From contig CAJJDP010000033.1 in NCBI GenBank assembly GCA_905182995.1, forward strand, positions 393,952 to 457,951: DNA of 64,000 nt, given 5' to 3'. The notes beneath the pieces were generated by a model, which saw only the letters and a list, made by a program, of their open reading frames with translations, searched no databases and was not told the DNA's origin. The position numbers and the translations under genes are program-made. Positions 38,719 to 51,760 of this stretch are shown piece by piece. How positions within the stretch are numbered: position 1 is the stretch's first letter; every line of letters begins with the position of its first letter. The stretch is from Paramecium octaurelia (Eukaryota; Ciliophora; Oligohymenophorea; Peniculida; Parameciidae).

Positions 38719-41700
38719 TCAGGTTCTTTCATTTAAGCTAATAAAGAATTGAACAAAGTTTGTGAGAGAGTACTTAGTAGTAGAGGGCTTTAGCAATTTG
38801 ATGTTACGAATAGTCATTCTTTTGGCAGGTCCATTTGCATTGCCTTATAGATTTGGAACTTGCGCAATTAAAATGGGTAATTCAACCTTAACATCATATG
38901 GAGGTTCATCTCCATCAGTGAAGGAGTCCTCAAGCTTTTGTTTTTTGGATCTGAAATCATTATTCATACACTTTTCAAGATGTTTTACATCAGGTTCATT
39001 TGGCAGAGCCTTTTTAATCTCATCTATCAAAGTAAGATACATTAAAAGAAGTAATCCCGATATTTTATCTTGCAAATCCTGAGCTCTTCTGTTTTCAATT
39101 TCAATTACTTTGTCACCTCTTATGACCGATACTTTTTCAGCAATTCTTGCAATGGCTTCTATGAATTCATAAAGATTCATTTGATAATGTTTCGGTTGAA
39201 ATAGCTCATCTTTCTAAGTTATCATGCTTTATAAGTAAGCAAGGTAGCATTCTCTTTCTGTTAATTCATCACAAATGATATTTGATTATTTCAATAGATC
39301 CTTAAAGTCTTATGGCGAAACGTAATCGTATTTAAATTGCTAGGGTTTCTTGCTCAATTTACAAGTATATTTGTAGAGAATCTTGATCATGGGCATTCTT
39401 TCATGGATAAGAATATCGCATTTTTCATTCCACAACCTCATCTTCCTCCAAGCCTAAGCAGAATCAAACTTTGACAAAAACTCTCTGCATTATTATTGTA
39501 ATTGTGTTAATCCTTCAATCATCGTTTGACACAATCCACTTCTGATATATTTGTCATTACAAAATCGAACCAGAACTTCCATAAATTGACATCTCACTAT
39601 TCCTTTTTCATACGCCTAAGGGAAGGAGACATCCTTAGCACCTGCTGTTGAAGTAAATCCAATATCGATATCATTTGGTTTGACTCCTTCAATAACATCA
39701 TTGGAAATTAGAAATTCCACATAATCGGTTGGTCCCAAACATGGGATCTACAATATTAAATAATAAAAAATACAGGAGCCGTTGGATTTCCTGATGCAAA
39801 GTACTTGTAACAATTGAAGATTTGCACATAGAATTATTTTAATATTTCTTTGACTTCCTGTAATTCAGTTTCCTTTACTAGCCTATTTATTTTTGAATTT
39901 TGATAATCGAATTCAAAGCATTCCTCTATTAATTTATCAGTATCTGGTGGGAAGTATCTGAATATCGATGTTTCAACTGACCATTTCGTGGATGCAATAT
40001 TCAAATAGGGAGAAAAGTCAAATAAGGCCATCGTTTCTCTTGGTTTGGCTTACACTAAGGGAACATATCTATCAAATAAGACTTAGTTGGCAGGCGATAT
40101 CAATTCATTAATCATTTGCATAGTGTTTCCATCAACTAAAATTTCATTGTTGTATAGAAATGGGATAGAAGGGAGTGGCTGATGCAAATATAACACATTC
40201 TGATCTTCTGCTATGCATTAGATTCCAAGTATTGGATTTGTAAAGAAATATTTGATTGATCTATTGGGAGGACACATTTTTACAAAGAAGAATGCCCCAT
40301 TTAAGAAGGTCATTAAATAGGGTTTATAGTCATCAAAATCGAAGTGAATGAAGATTGGTTCAGATCGTAAGGTCCCTGATTTTTGATTCCATTGGAATTT
40401 GATTTCTTACCATCCTTCACATATCCAACAAACATCCAATTTATTTATCATGTTTACTTTTTATTTGTTTAGTTCAGTTGATTTCATTCTTCGACTTCTA
40501 TGATAGGCAAGACACAAATCTTCATCTGTTTTCAAATTATTTGGATTTTCTAATTTTTCTTCATCCAACAATTTAAAATATTAGGGTTGCTTATTTAATA
40601 AGTCTATTTTCTATTGTTTTAATTTGAGTTCCTCCTTTCTATTAATTAGAAATCCATTTGGATTAACTATTATGTCCTAATAATTGCCTTCGAAATGGAA
40701 TCCGTAGATAGTTTCATTTTTAATCAGACCTTCAGCAATGATTTGACTCTGCTGCTGATTAAACTTATTGTATCTTATGTCTATATGAACTAACTCATTG
40801 TAAGGTCGAGACAATGCCTTGGCTATAGCCTAAGCGCATTCCAAAGAAGCAATGGCATTATGAGACATGTCTAAAATCTTAATGCTGGTGTTCTTATACA
40901 TGGCTTTCCAAATTTGGATGCTACCATTAATTTAGAGATTATTGAATCCTAGATATAGTTCTAAGAGTCTTTGGGATTATTTTAAGAAATTACTCAAGGC
41001 TACACTCGAAGTTTCTGTAATTCTATTATTGCAGAGATTTAAACACTACAATGTGTTATTGTTCATTAGATGTTTCATAATCATATTGCAACCTTAATCT
41101 CTGAGTAAATTCTATTCCAAGTTCAATTTCAAGATCAGATTCTTGTTAATATAACTCATCAGAGTGTCTACATGTTTGAAATTTAATTTGCAATCTTTTA
41201 ATTCAAGTTCTCTTATTGTATTAGGAAAGCTAGACAATAGTTCCTTGAACTAACGTGGATCATATATGTTGCTATTCAATTACATCTTCTAGATGCCTTG
41301 GGATTGTGTAGTTGTCATAGCTTCTGCATATACTTTGCAATCGTCAATGCTCCTCAGATACCTAGATGCATTTACTTGGGTCAATTGATTTCCAGAACTA
41401 GTCACTAATCCAAAGGTTTTAGGTACAAAAATCTAAGCTAATCAATAAATGAAGAGCATAATACAGTTGTTTAACTTGAGATATATGTTCTGTGGAGATT
41501 GTTAATAAACTTTAGCATATTCGGTTAATTTTTCTTTTTATCTAACGCACTTCATAAATTCAGAGGTTGTTAAATTTGGCAACTGTTTACTAGAATATAC
41601 ATATTTCTCTTACTTTCCTAATTTCATTTTTTCGAGAAAGTCGTCATTATCCGGAGACTTTAAATTAATTGAGGATCTCCTTCCATCAAATTGCGAGGAA

Positions 41701-42044
41701 TTGAATTTGTCAGTGGCCAAGGGAGATATGAAAATTTGTGAATTTTAAGATTAAATTGAACTTCTTCTGAATTTCTCTGTAGTTTCATTGAATTCTTTGA
41801 TGTATTCTGCATCCTTCTACATGAATGATTTCCAATCTAAAACTTAACTAGCACCAAGATCATGTGATAGTCGCTTTTCTTAACTTCTTGAATCATTTCT
41901 TTTGTCCTTTTCTATAATCAATGGTTCCAATTTTGATAGTTTTCTTGAAAGTATCACTTATGATTTGGTTTTGAATTACGAGGGACTGGCCGTAAGAAAC
42001 ATGACACTTTTTGAATCAATTGATCCTAAGGTAGTGTCATCCAT
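38719..42044 (-). CDS. Leucine-rich-repeat protein, 1090 aa
   Basis: Three exons (introns 41438-41464 and 39748-39773). After about 190 Ser-rich residues, residues about 250-420 carry six or so ribonuclease-inhibitor-type leucine-rich repeats, for example LQCLNLCNNRITE and IKILDMSHNAIA. The remaining 650 residues are a large conserved-looking region with Cys/Trp-containing beta segments and a helical end, but without a motif I can name. LRR proteins of this kind are abundant in ciliates and often sit in axonemes or bind partners. The gene ends 100 bp from the convergent p32 gene. The function is not assigned. Confidence 0.85.
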
Positions 42045-42256
42045 AATGATTGGTTAAAACTTATTATACATTTATAAAAACTATTATGTTTATTAATATC
42101 ACAAGAATCAAAAATTAAACTCAATTATTATTACAATTTTCAGCTTATCTCCAATCTTAAAGTTCATTATTTTAATAGAACCATTGTATATCAGGTTAAT
42201 TCTATAACTAAACTATATTATAGAATCACAATACAATTTAAAAAATAAAAACAATT

Positions 42257-43407
42257 ATGATATAAATACAATAAAAGGAATAGACACCCTTCAAAACCTT
42301 CCAATTGCTCTAAATTCAATGTTAGGTGACTATGAAATTCTTGGCTGGAAAACTCCAAACTAAATAATAATTCCTTGGAAGGCTGATTGAAACATTTTAA
42401 TTGAGATATTAAAGTGATGCAAATGATCCAGATACTCATTTTATAATAGAACTTTAAGATGACACCCAAAATTAATTCTTGTTTTATGGAGATCTAATAG
42501 CAATCAAGCATTTCAAAAGTCAATTATATATCAATGTGAATCATGATTAAAGACGAGATCAACTAGATTAATTCGACGTTTCTTTGATGGAAAAACCGGA
42601 ATATTTTGTAATACAACCACCAGATGAAGATTAAAACTTATAACTCAAGTATCTCAATAAGAAAATAGTTGATCCTTTTCGATTATTGTCTTGTGATAAT
42701 AGAAAATATTTAATTTCTCATTCTTTGAAAAATGAGAGTAATACTCTAGTCAAAGGCAAACAGAATTTGGATGTAAAAATAACAAATGAAGGAGTCTGGA
42801 ATTTTGTATATTTTGAGTCGGATAATCATATTTTGAAGATGTTTAATAGAGTGCAAAGTCAACCAGTCTATGTTGAGAGTGGGAGTAAAATAATCATAAG
42901 GAATTGGTGGACAGGGTTCACTTTGCATTCCCATACTATTATGGTTTCATAAGGAACTAAACAAGAAGTCACCTGTTTTAGTCATCCAAGAGATAGTAAA
43001 CATTTTTATAGACATTTATAGAAAATGATTATTGGTCTATTGTTAAATAACAATCCAGGAACACTTCTAAATACATTAATCGCGAAGATCAAATTCTTCT
43101 ATAGCATCTATAGACTGCCCTATATCTGAATGTTTCGGATGAAGAATCCTTCTCAGAATTAGGTCATCTAGTGTTTTGCTCCTTGAAGGCTTAATTCTTC
43201 AGTCTTTAAAGTAAACTAAGCATATTAAATATAGCATTTGAAGAATTTATTTTAGAGATGAACAAACCATTTGTTATTAAATTTAATAATTATTTCTTGG
43301 CTCAAAGTCCATCTGCAGCAGAGTGCAATATTGGGAATCAGTAGGAGTGCATATTTGTTGAGGAATAAACACAAGCATGCTTATGGATTATAGAGAAAAT
43401 AATTTGA
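42257..43407 (+). CDS. MIR-domain-like protein, about 374 aa
   Basis: Two exons (intron 42996-43021). Residues about 130-300 show MIR-type beta-trefoil features: VWNFVYF, RNWWTGFTLHSHTI and, after the intron, NDYWSIV. MIR domains occur in protein O-mannosyltransferases, IP3 and ryanodine receptors and SDF2; no transferase part or membrane helices are seen here. The start is uncertain. ATG 42257 is the first in the open frame, and ATG 42332 would shorten it by 25 residues. There is no clear signal peptide with either start. It is divergent from the LRR gene (about 210 bp) and convergent with the next gene (75 bp). Confidence 0.7.
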
Positions 43408-43482
43408 TATTAAATTTTAAAAGACTTTTTTAGAAATTATTTTATTTTATGTAGCAAGAAAATTTGATTTATGATTGAACTC

Positions 43483-44056
43483 TCATTTTGATCCCTATTC
43501 ATCATCCGACTGGAATACATCAAAATTTTGAATTGGCTATTTCTCAACGATCTTAACTTACTTCGACTTCTCCTTTATTTATTTCTTCACTTATGATGAT
43601 TCCTACTCAGAATCATCATCATAGTCAACAGTATTTCGATGATGAGTTGAAATCTGAACATAGTGTACTTGCAATCTCTCTGATATTTGTTTATATGAAA
43701 AGCCCAAAGAATTTAGATGTTCAACCAACAACCAAAACTCCTGCTTTTGATAAGTATAGGGCGAACTTCGTCTTCCGACAAGCTTCTATGGAGGAGGAGG
43801 ATTCAGATCCTTCTCAATAAACACTCGAAATATGGCATCGATATTGGTTGACACTTTTTATTGAACAGCCTGACATCATCATATACATTCTTACTTAATC
43901 TTAAATCAATTTTTCAACCATCATTTATAACGAATTATACATCCTAAAAAAGTCAATAGGCTTGACATCATTTGTATTAACATTTTTTATGTCAAATGGG
44001 AATTCTCCATTTTCTGGTTTCGGAATGAATAAGGGGCGGGTTTATTTTTTGTACAT
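43483..44056 (-). CDS. Hypothetical protein, 182 aa
   Basis: Two exons (intron 43870-43894, ending CAG) give 183 codons from ATG 44056 to TGA at 43483. The N-terminal part contains PKPENGEFPFDI and a helix. A second block (YQKQEFWLLVEHLNSLGFSY and the following ISERLQVHY) is compatible with a small helix-turn-helix-like fold, but this is only a visual impression. The tail is acidic then basic (DYDDDSEQE, KEKSKQ). No family is recognised. The plus strand shows a tempting frame over 43593-43820, but the strand bias and continuous spliced frame support the minus strand. Confidence 0.65.
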
Positions 44057-44241
44057 ATAAATATTTTATTATTCATTTAATTAAGATGTGGAGAATTATC
44101 ATTGATCTATTATTTTATTCCATAAAACCCTATGAATCTCAATAACCAATCCAAAACTGAACCAATTTGGATGAGCTATCTTAGGCTAAATCATATTAAT
44201 AAATTTATATTTATTTTATTTTTAAACCTAAGCCAAACATT

Positions 44242-44481
44242 ATGGAAATTCCTAGTATCTCTCAAACTCGTTTGAGTTCAAAAAAGCTTAGTCAAAAAAT
44301 CAGAGTCGATCGATAAGGACATCCAATTCTCAAAGGATACAAATTGCACTCAATAACTTTCATTGATGAGGTTATATCTGGATCGCATATTCATAAAGTT
44401 CATAAAGTTGATAGTTGGAAGTTGCACAACATTAATTAATATCAAAAACAAAATGACTAAAAATGCTGCCTAGTTAGTTGA
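44242..44481 (+). CDS. Small protein ending in a CaaX-type motif, 79 aa
   Basis: An intron-free ORF of 80 codons. The product is basic and His/Ser-rich and ends ...QKCCLVS, so its last four residues CLVS fit a CaaX prenylation box with a second Cys just before it. Known: Ser at the last position usually directs farnesylation. Inferred: a small lipidated membrane-associated protein. No domain is recognised. Its codons are less AT-rich than the surrounding intergenic DNA, which supports a real gene. It has no close neighbour on the same strand. Confidence 0.55.
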
Positions 44482-45096
44482 AATCTAACAAGAATTGAAT
44501 TTTTTTATGTTTTTACTTTAAATGTTTTTTTCATTAAAATTATGTTTAAATACTATTTTTCTATTTAAAATTATATTAAAGCGAATTAAGGAAAATTATT
44601 ACCTCCATAGTTCAAGTGCCGAATAAGATTTATGAGTAAAGAAATGTACTCTAGCATATCTACTATTGAAATGAATAAACTACTATCGATCTGCTATTAA
44701 ATCCACTAAGTGAATATTTCAAATTCGCTGAGTTTACTTCACTAGAGAAACAAGACTTATAATTATGAACATCTTTAAATTGTATGGTGAAATTAAGGAT
44801 TCTATTTGAATAGCTGACTTTTCTTTTTGAATTCAAATAGAATTAAATGAAAAATGAGTTGAAATTTAAATGAATAATATCAATTAGTTATGTTGTCAGT
44901 GATAAATTGTAAAGATATACTGCTATGATATTCTAGAGAGTATAAAATGATTTTGGCATTGAAAAAATACAAATGAAATTAGATCATAAACAAAAACACG
45001 TAAAACTATCTAATTGAAATCCATGAAAATCTAATATTCTAAATAGAGATACTACAACTCCACTTTATAATATTTTTAAAGTTTGAAAAAAAGTTA
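44482..45096. other. Intergenic region between convergent genes
   Basis: About 615 bp between the CaaX-protein gene and the Aurora-like kinase gene, which converge. No ORF of coding character was seen. It contains the perfect inverted repeat listed separately. This is longer than most gaps between convergent genes here, so an untranslated RNA is possible but unproven. Confidence 0.5.
44799..44843. repeat. Perfect 13-bp inverted repeat (hairpin)
   Basis: ATTCTATTTGAAT at 44799-44811 is followed, after a 19-nt loop, by its exact reverse complement ATTCAAATAGAAT at 44831-44843. It lies between two convergent genes and could form a stem in DNA or RNA, for example a 3'-end signal or part of a non-coding RNA. 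Chance occurrence in AT-rich DNA cannot be excluded. Confidence 0.6.
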
Positions 45097-46740
45097 TCAA
45101 AATATAAATTCTTTATCATACCCTTTTTTATTATCTACAATCCATTTATGTTATAACATTTAATCAATTGTAATTCTGTTCTCAGGCTTTTATTACAATC
45201 CTCTTCTAACAAAATCTTTGAGTGCTGGAGAGAATGTTTGAGGAAGTTCAAATTTATTCTATTAGAATATATATAATGTGATTCAATACTTTTAATATGT
45301 TTTCCATAATTGATTCATCATCTCTTGGATATTCTGAGAAGGGAGTATTACCAGCAACCAGCTCATATGCAAGGATAGCCACTTGCCAAGCATCACATCT
45401 TTCATCATATCCTTAATCTTGAATTACTTCAGGGGCAATGTAGTCAACAGTTCCACAAAAAGTATTTCGCCTGTCCTCCTTTGATGGGATTTCTCTAACA
45501 CATCCCAAATCACAAAGTTTGACATAATTCTTGAAATATTAAATACAAAAATACAAGGGACATTAGGATATTCTCAGTCTTCAAATCTCTATGCATATAC
45601 CCTTATTTATGCATATATTGAATGGCTGATAATATTTGCATTATAAAAGTACTAGCATCCTTCTCATTAAATCTCTTATTGGGCTGCTTGTATTAATGTT
45701 AGAATAGTTCTCCATTATTACAAAATTCTAACATCATATAAATATGTGAATCGTCATAAGTCTATCCATACATTTTGACTATATTTGGATGTGATAATTT
45801 GGATTGGATGACAATTTCTCTAGCCAATTGTTCTTGCATTGCATGTTCAACGACTGTTTGTTTTTTAATGATTTTAAGAGCAAAGATTAATCCTGATCTT
45901 TTATCAATAGCCATATGGACATCGCTGAATTTCCCTCTTCCCAAGAATGAACTAATTTTAATATTTAGTTTTTATTCAACAGACTTATATAGATTAGATG
46001 TTGGTTTTGAGGATGAGAATTAAGATGTGACTTTTTGTTAAAGTGTAAAGGAATCTTAAGATTTACGGATGCTAGAATTATTTGTAAGTGTCATAATGCT
46101 AATATTGTTAATTGTTGCATTTTTAATTGGATTAGGTACACATTTTAAATTTGCAAAAGTGTTTTGGCTTAAACTCTTACTGAGTTCTTGTTTCGTTTGG
46201 ATTTTGAACGGTGAATTGAGTTTGCAATTAATATTCACTTTTTACAACTTCAATCTGGAAGTAAGACCAGCTGCAGTTGATGTAGATTCTTTTGACAAGC
46301 GCTAATCTGGTAGTTTTTTGGTCAGATTCATACTAATGCTGTTTTTGAGTAGCACTAAGTTTTCTTGGAGTATCTTAGATTTATCAATTAACTTATTCCA
46401 ATCCTTTTCCATTTATTCTCGCTATTTCTTCATATTTGGAGATGGTTAACGCAAAGGTTAATGTCGATTGCCAGGTTCTTCTATGGTGATATTGAGATCT
46501 TTGGATATTTTGCGAAACGCTGTGGTTGTTTGAGCAGATGGAACTATTTTCATTTTAGGACCATACACAATTTAAGAGGCTGGGTATTGCTTGTTTTCAG
46601 ACCCATCTCTCTATTGAATGAGCTAACTAGACTACATTGAATACTTTATCTCTGGATGTTTATTATTGGGAGAAGAAGATGGCCGAGGTAGTGCCAAATG
46701 GGTTGTGATATTTTATTTGGCTTTGGTTTGGTTGAAACAT
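45097..46740 (-). CDS. Aurora-like serine/threonine kinase, 520 aa
   Basis: Four exons; introns at 46611-46635, 45530-45554 (AAG) and 45259-45289. An Asn/Ser/Lys-rich N-terminal extension of about 250 residues precedes the kinase: glycine loop GRGKFSDV, FALKIIKK with the ATP-binding Lys, REIVIQSKLSHPNIVKMYG (close to the Aurora pattern), HRDLKTENIL, DLG in place of DFG, and RRNTFCGTVDYIAPEV in the activation segment. All catalytic residues are present. Known: Aurora kinases control spindle, cytokinesis and cilium disassembly. It could instead be a closely related ciliate kinase (NIMA or PLK are less likely). It is divergent from a coiled-coil gene across 93 bp. Confidence 0.87.
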
Positions 46741-46833
46741 AAACAAATTATATTAATTATATATTAACTCTAAATGTCCAGATAATACAATTGTAATATG
46801 TGATAGTATATAATTGATTTTAATAAATATTTA

Positions 46834-48559
46834 ATGAAAAGACCATCCACAGCTGGGGTGCCAAAACATAGTCAATCACCAAAGGCGTTCAAGTTGAGTT
46901 CAAAATTATCGGAAGAAAATCTGCAATAGAAACAATTCCAGCTATCTAAAACATTATCCAAATTGCAATACGAATAGAGAAATCTCTAATAGCAGGTGAA
47001 TTTCATTGAAGTACATTAACATATCCACAATCTAGCAAGAGAAATAGAAATCAAAAATCACATAAGATGACAAATCAGGCAATTAGAGTTGGCTGGGAAT
47101 AAAACTGAAAATCTAAATTAATTAACTTAATTCGCAAATTGAAGAGAAGCAAAGTCAAATCAAATAGTTGTAAAAGAATCCTAATTACACTCGAGCCTCA
47201 GAGCAAAACATCCTTATAGAATATCTAAATTATTGCTCTTCATTATTGAAACAGGAATAAAATTTGATGCCCAATGAAGTGGAAGATCTCAAGGTGGAGA
47301 TCCAGGAATTGGAAATAACCAAAAAACTATTGGAAGAACAAAGTGAAAATCTGTCAATTCAAAAGAGTTTGCTTGAAAAAAAGATTTCACAATAATATTT
47401 GGAATTAGATTAGACAAAGAATGAAATGAAGGAAAAGGAAAGAGATCTTCGGTACTTAAAAAAGGAGATGATCAAATTTGAAGAAAAACAAAAAGAAACA
47501 CAACAAAATCAAAAAGTAACAATCAAGAAAAAGGAAGTTGTTGATATTGATGATAAGAAAGCAGAAATCATAGAGAAGGATTAACAAATTAGTTAGTAGG
47601 AGCAGATAATTAATTAATTGAAAGAGAAACTGCAGGAGAGAACTAATTATGAGTTGAGAAGTAAAAATGCATTGATAGATGAACTCTAAGGATTGAACCA
47701 ATAAGTGTAACAGATGAGAGAAGAATTGAAGGAATTAAATGAGTATTATTTGGCAGAAATTCAACCCTTAGAAACTGAATCCTTGCCTATCATACAGGGG
47801 AACAGAGATCACACATTCACTATTTTACATGATGTCTACAATAAGCAAGAGAAGAAATTCCCAAAAGCCCCTAGAGTCAGATACGAATAGGTTTAAGACA
47901 TGGGAAAGGAATTGAGTTTACGATTGTAACTCAAACAGATTACAGTAAGTGAAGCATGTGCTATCTTGATTCAAAATGCTTCAAATAATGCCATCAGTGT
48001 AGAGCAGTTACAAGAGTAATTACTCTAAGAACCATTTACAATGGCTGATCCTAATGAGGCCAAGGTGATAGCCAGATATATTGTGGAAGATGTAAATGAC
48101 GAAATTGTTAGTTTGGATCCACAGGCTACAGTTAAATTACCAGTTGTGAAATCCGTTTTTAGACATCTTCTTAATTGCTATGATTTATTGACTCAAGAAT
48201 AGGATAAACAATTATGGGAAGAAGTGAGCGTTATAGTAAATAAGTATGAAACTGCTCTGAGGAGTCAATTCGATTTATTAAATAAACAATAACACGGATT
48301 CATGAAGCCTAAGGATTTGTTTTATTGTCTAGATTAATTATTTTTAGATCTGACAGACGTTCAAAAGGAATATGTATTATTGAGACTCTTTGCCTACACC
48401 AATAACATAAATAAGATTATGCATATGAAGATTTTTGATGTCTTCAAAGCAGGATCCTATATCGATAGAGTTTCAAAGGATACTAGAAAGAAGAAGAAGT
48501 AAAGACAAACTGGCAAGAAAATAGAAATTCAAAAGCAGGACATTGATGACTTTGATTGA
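46834..48559 (+). CDS. Coiled-coil protein, 566 aa
   Basis: Two exons (intron 47011-47035) give 567 codons. The first 25 residues are Ser/Lys-rich (MKRPSTAGVPKHSQSPKAF). Residues about 80-300 form a nearly continuous coiled coil, and the last 240 residues are a helical domain resembling tandem EF-hand-like helices without obvious calcium loops. The C-terminus is strongly basic (RKKKKQRQTGKK), then DDFD. No enzyme motif was found. It shares a 93-bp divergent promoter region with the Aurora-like kinase, and the next gene starts 30 bp after its stop. A cytoskeletal role is a guess. Confidence 0.7.
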
Positions 48560-48589
48560 TGAATATGATAATAATATAATTTTTATTAA

Positions 48590-50037
48590 ATGGATGAAGC
48601 AGTTGTTTTGAAATAGAAAAAGTTGGCTGTGGGAATGGTTATTGCAGGCAAATATAAATTATTAGAGAAGATCGGTGCAGGTTCATTTGGAATGGTGTTT
48701 AAGTCTTAGTATTTAAAAAATGGAGATTTAGTAGCAGCAAAATTTGAAAAACGAGATGATTCCCAAAATGGAGTCAGTCTACTAATCAGAGAAATTAAGG
48801 TTCTGTCCGAAGTTAATGGATTGAAAGGTTAGATTTACTATTAAGCTATAAAAAGGTTTTCCGCAAATCAAGTTTTATGGAAGGGATGAAAATTATAATT
48901 TCTTTATGGAAACCTACTTAGGGTTAAATTTGGAACAATTACTAAGGAAATGCGGCAATAGATTCTCGCTTCCTACTACATTGAGAATAGGGATTCAGAT
49001 CATCGAAAGATTGTATGTATCTCGGTTGATATAGTTAGGTAAGCCTTTCATGAGAAGAATCTCATCCATCGGGATATTAAGCCAGAAAACTTTACTATCA
49101 GCAGACAAGACGTTACTTAGATAATGGCTATTGACTTTGGCTTAGCCAAATATTATAGAGACACAGCTGGCAAACACATTCCATTTGTAAATAACAAAGG
49201 TTTGATTGGAACAGCCAGATATGCCAGCATTAATGCTTTATTAGGTTTGTTTCTTATTTGAAAAGGTAATGAGTAGAGTAGAAGAGATGATATTGAAGCC
49301 ATTGCCTATGTGCTAATTTATTTTCATCTTGGTGAATTGCCTTGGCAGAATATCCAAGTGGCATCGAAAGAGGAAAAATACAAGCAGATATTGGTATTGA
49401 AGTAGAATAATGAATTGGATAAGTATTCTGACAAAATTCCCAAAGTACAACTTAGATTAATTCATAGTGTTTTATGAAAATGCTCAAAATCTCTAAGTCT
49501 TACGAGTTTAATCAAACACCTGATTATATGGGTTTGACTAAATTATTGTAGGATGAGTTGACAACTGAAGCTAAAATGGATTGGGAATCTGTATTAGAAA
49601 CTAATAATGATAAAATGAGTGTTTCAATTGACATGATAGAAAATGATAACTAATTTGATGATCTACAGGATGATAAACAATAAGAAGTTCTGAATTCCAT
49701 GCAAAAGATTTCTTAACAACAAACGAAGTTTATTAACGGCAGATTAAATAATAGTCGAAATAATATCATCTTTTTGAAGGTTCCAAAGAACAGCATTGTT
49801 TTAAATGATGCTTAAAGTCCAGCAGGGACAATTAAATCATTTAACACTTCTAAGGTGAATCATTATGGAGGCAGTCATATTAACTTAAACACATAAAAAT
49901 AATTCAGTGATTTGAGAGTTAAGTCCTGTGAAAACTTTTAATATAATGATGAAGATAATTATGAGGCGGACTCTGACGATTAGCCTTGCATACTATTTAA
50001 AAATTTAATTGTTGGTCGTTCTTCTTCTAAAATGTGA
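48590..50037 (+). CDS. Casein kinase 1 family protein kinase, 449 aa
   Basis: Five exons; introns at 48828-48855 and 49245-49265 (both AAG), 49013-49038 and 49445-49467. Kinase motifs: [10 protein letters not shown], the ATP-site Lys in [44 protein letters not shown], and the CK1 hallmark [10 protein letters not shown] in place of APE, followed by RRDDIEA and GELPWQ. All catalytic residues are present. The C-terminal 150 residues are Asn/Gln/Ser-rich and variable, as in other ciliate CK1 paralogues. Known: CK1 kinases phosphorylate primed or acidic sites and act in membrane traffic, cilia and circadian control. The starts of conserved blocks fix all four splices. Confidence 0.92.
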
Positions 50038-50370
50038 ATTGATATATATATTTATCAGATTGTGCACAATTTGCAAATTATATAAATAAATTTATAAAAA
50101 TCAATAAGAATATTATATTTAAATATATTTAGACTTCATTTAAAGTGTGAATCTCTTATAGGATTTACATAAATTTCATCTAAATCTAAGTTGATTTAAT
50201 ATATAGTTATTACAGATACGAAATTTTAAGAGAAGCTACACCAAATGGATTTTATTTTATAAGATGACTAAAATTTATAAAATAACAGTATTTCTAGAAA
50301 TTGGCATCTATAAAATATATTGATAGACATATTAAATAACAATGAATATAGATTAACATTATTTTATATA
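50038..50370. other. Intergenic spacer between convergent genes
   Basis: About 333 bp of AT-rich DNA between the 3' ends of the casein kinase and Rab genes. No ORF or RNA structure was recognised. Confidence 0.5.
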
Positions 50371-51130
<760 letters not shown>

Positions 51131-51166
51131 TTATAAATTTTATTCCCAAGCAGCAAATTAAATTGA

Positions 51167-51760
51167 ATGTTAATTAAAATTTTATATAGTGAATAGCTGG
51201 GAATTGGTTATTGCATTAAAGACGATTCAATAAATATTTTGATTCGAAGACACTGTGGTCTCAAAATCAAAGGTCATTATTTTTTAAGTTTGTTTGAGAT
51301 CTACTATCTCTTAAACTACAAGGAGTGTATGGTTTGCGAATATAAAGAGGAATTGAAAGAACAGTATGATTTTGAACAGTACCACTGGATAAACGACCCT
51401 GTGGATTTTTTAAATCTCTTCAAACCAGATGTTAATAGATTGTGTGCTTATATGCATATAAGAAACATGGATCATTATTTACGACTTTAATTGCCAGTAG
51501 AGTAAATGGAGACAATAAATCAACAAATTAATAATTTACCAAGAAAGAAAATGATAGAGGATGAGCAAAAATAATAAAACAGGAATTGTGAGTATTTACT
51601 TTATAGGGTTATGAGTGATTATAAAAATAATGTGAGAGGATTGAAGTTGTCTTTGGCTCTGTTTAAAGATGGGGTGGATGAAGGGATGCTTAAAAGTGCA
51701 GATGTGATTGGTTTAATGGAAAATGGAGAATTGAAATTAATTATGTTGGAAGATATGTGA
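51167..51760 (+). CDS. Hypothetical protein, 197 aa
   Basis: An intron-free frame of 198 codons from ATG 51167 to TGA. The N-terminal half contains LIRRHCGLKIKGHYFLSLFE and a hydrophobic, aromatic-rich region that looks like a small alpha/beta domain. The second half is charged, with KLSLALFKDG and ENGELKLIMLEDM at the end. There is a faint visual resemblance to tRNA-splicing endonuclease subunits (basic RRHCGL segment), but no catalytic Tyr/His/Lys set is identifiable, so I do not assign it. Its stop codon abuts the stop codon of the convergent SSNA1 gene with no spacer. Confidence 0.65.

Noticed and set aside
43593..43820. Plus-strand ORF with a His-rich start
   Set aside because: The minus strand gives a continuous spliced frame with better composition and a consensus intron.
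47456..47701. Minus-strand Leu/Phe-rich ORF suggesting a membrane protein
   Set aside because: It is the complement of a Lys/Glu coiled coil, which always reads as Leu/Phe-rich on the other strand.
51167..51760. Possible tRNA-splicing endonuclease subunit
   Set aside because: Only a short basic segment is reminiscent; no catalytic Tyr-His-Lys set can be found.
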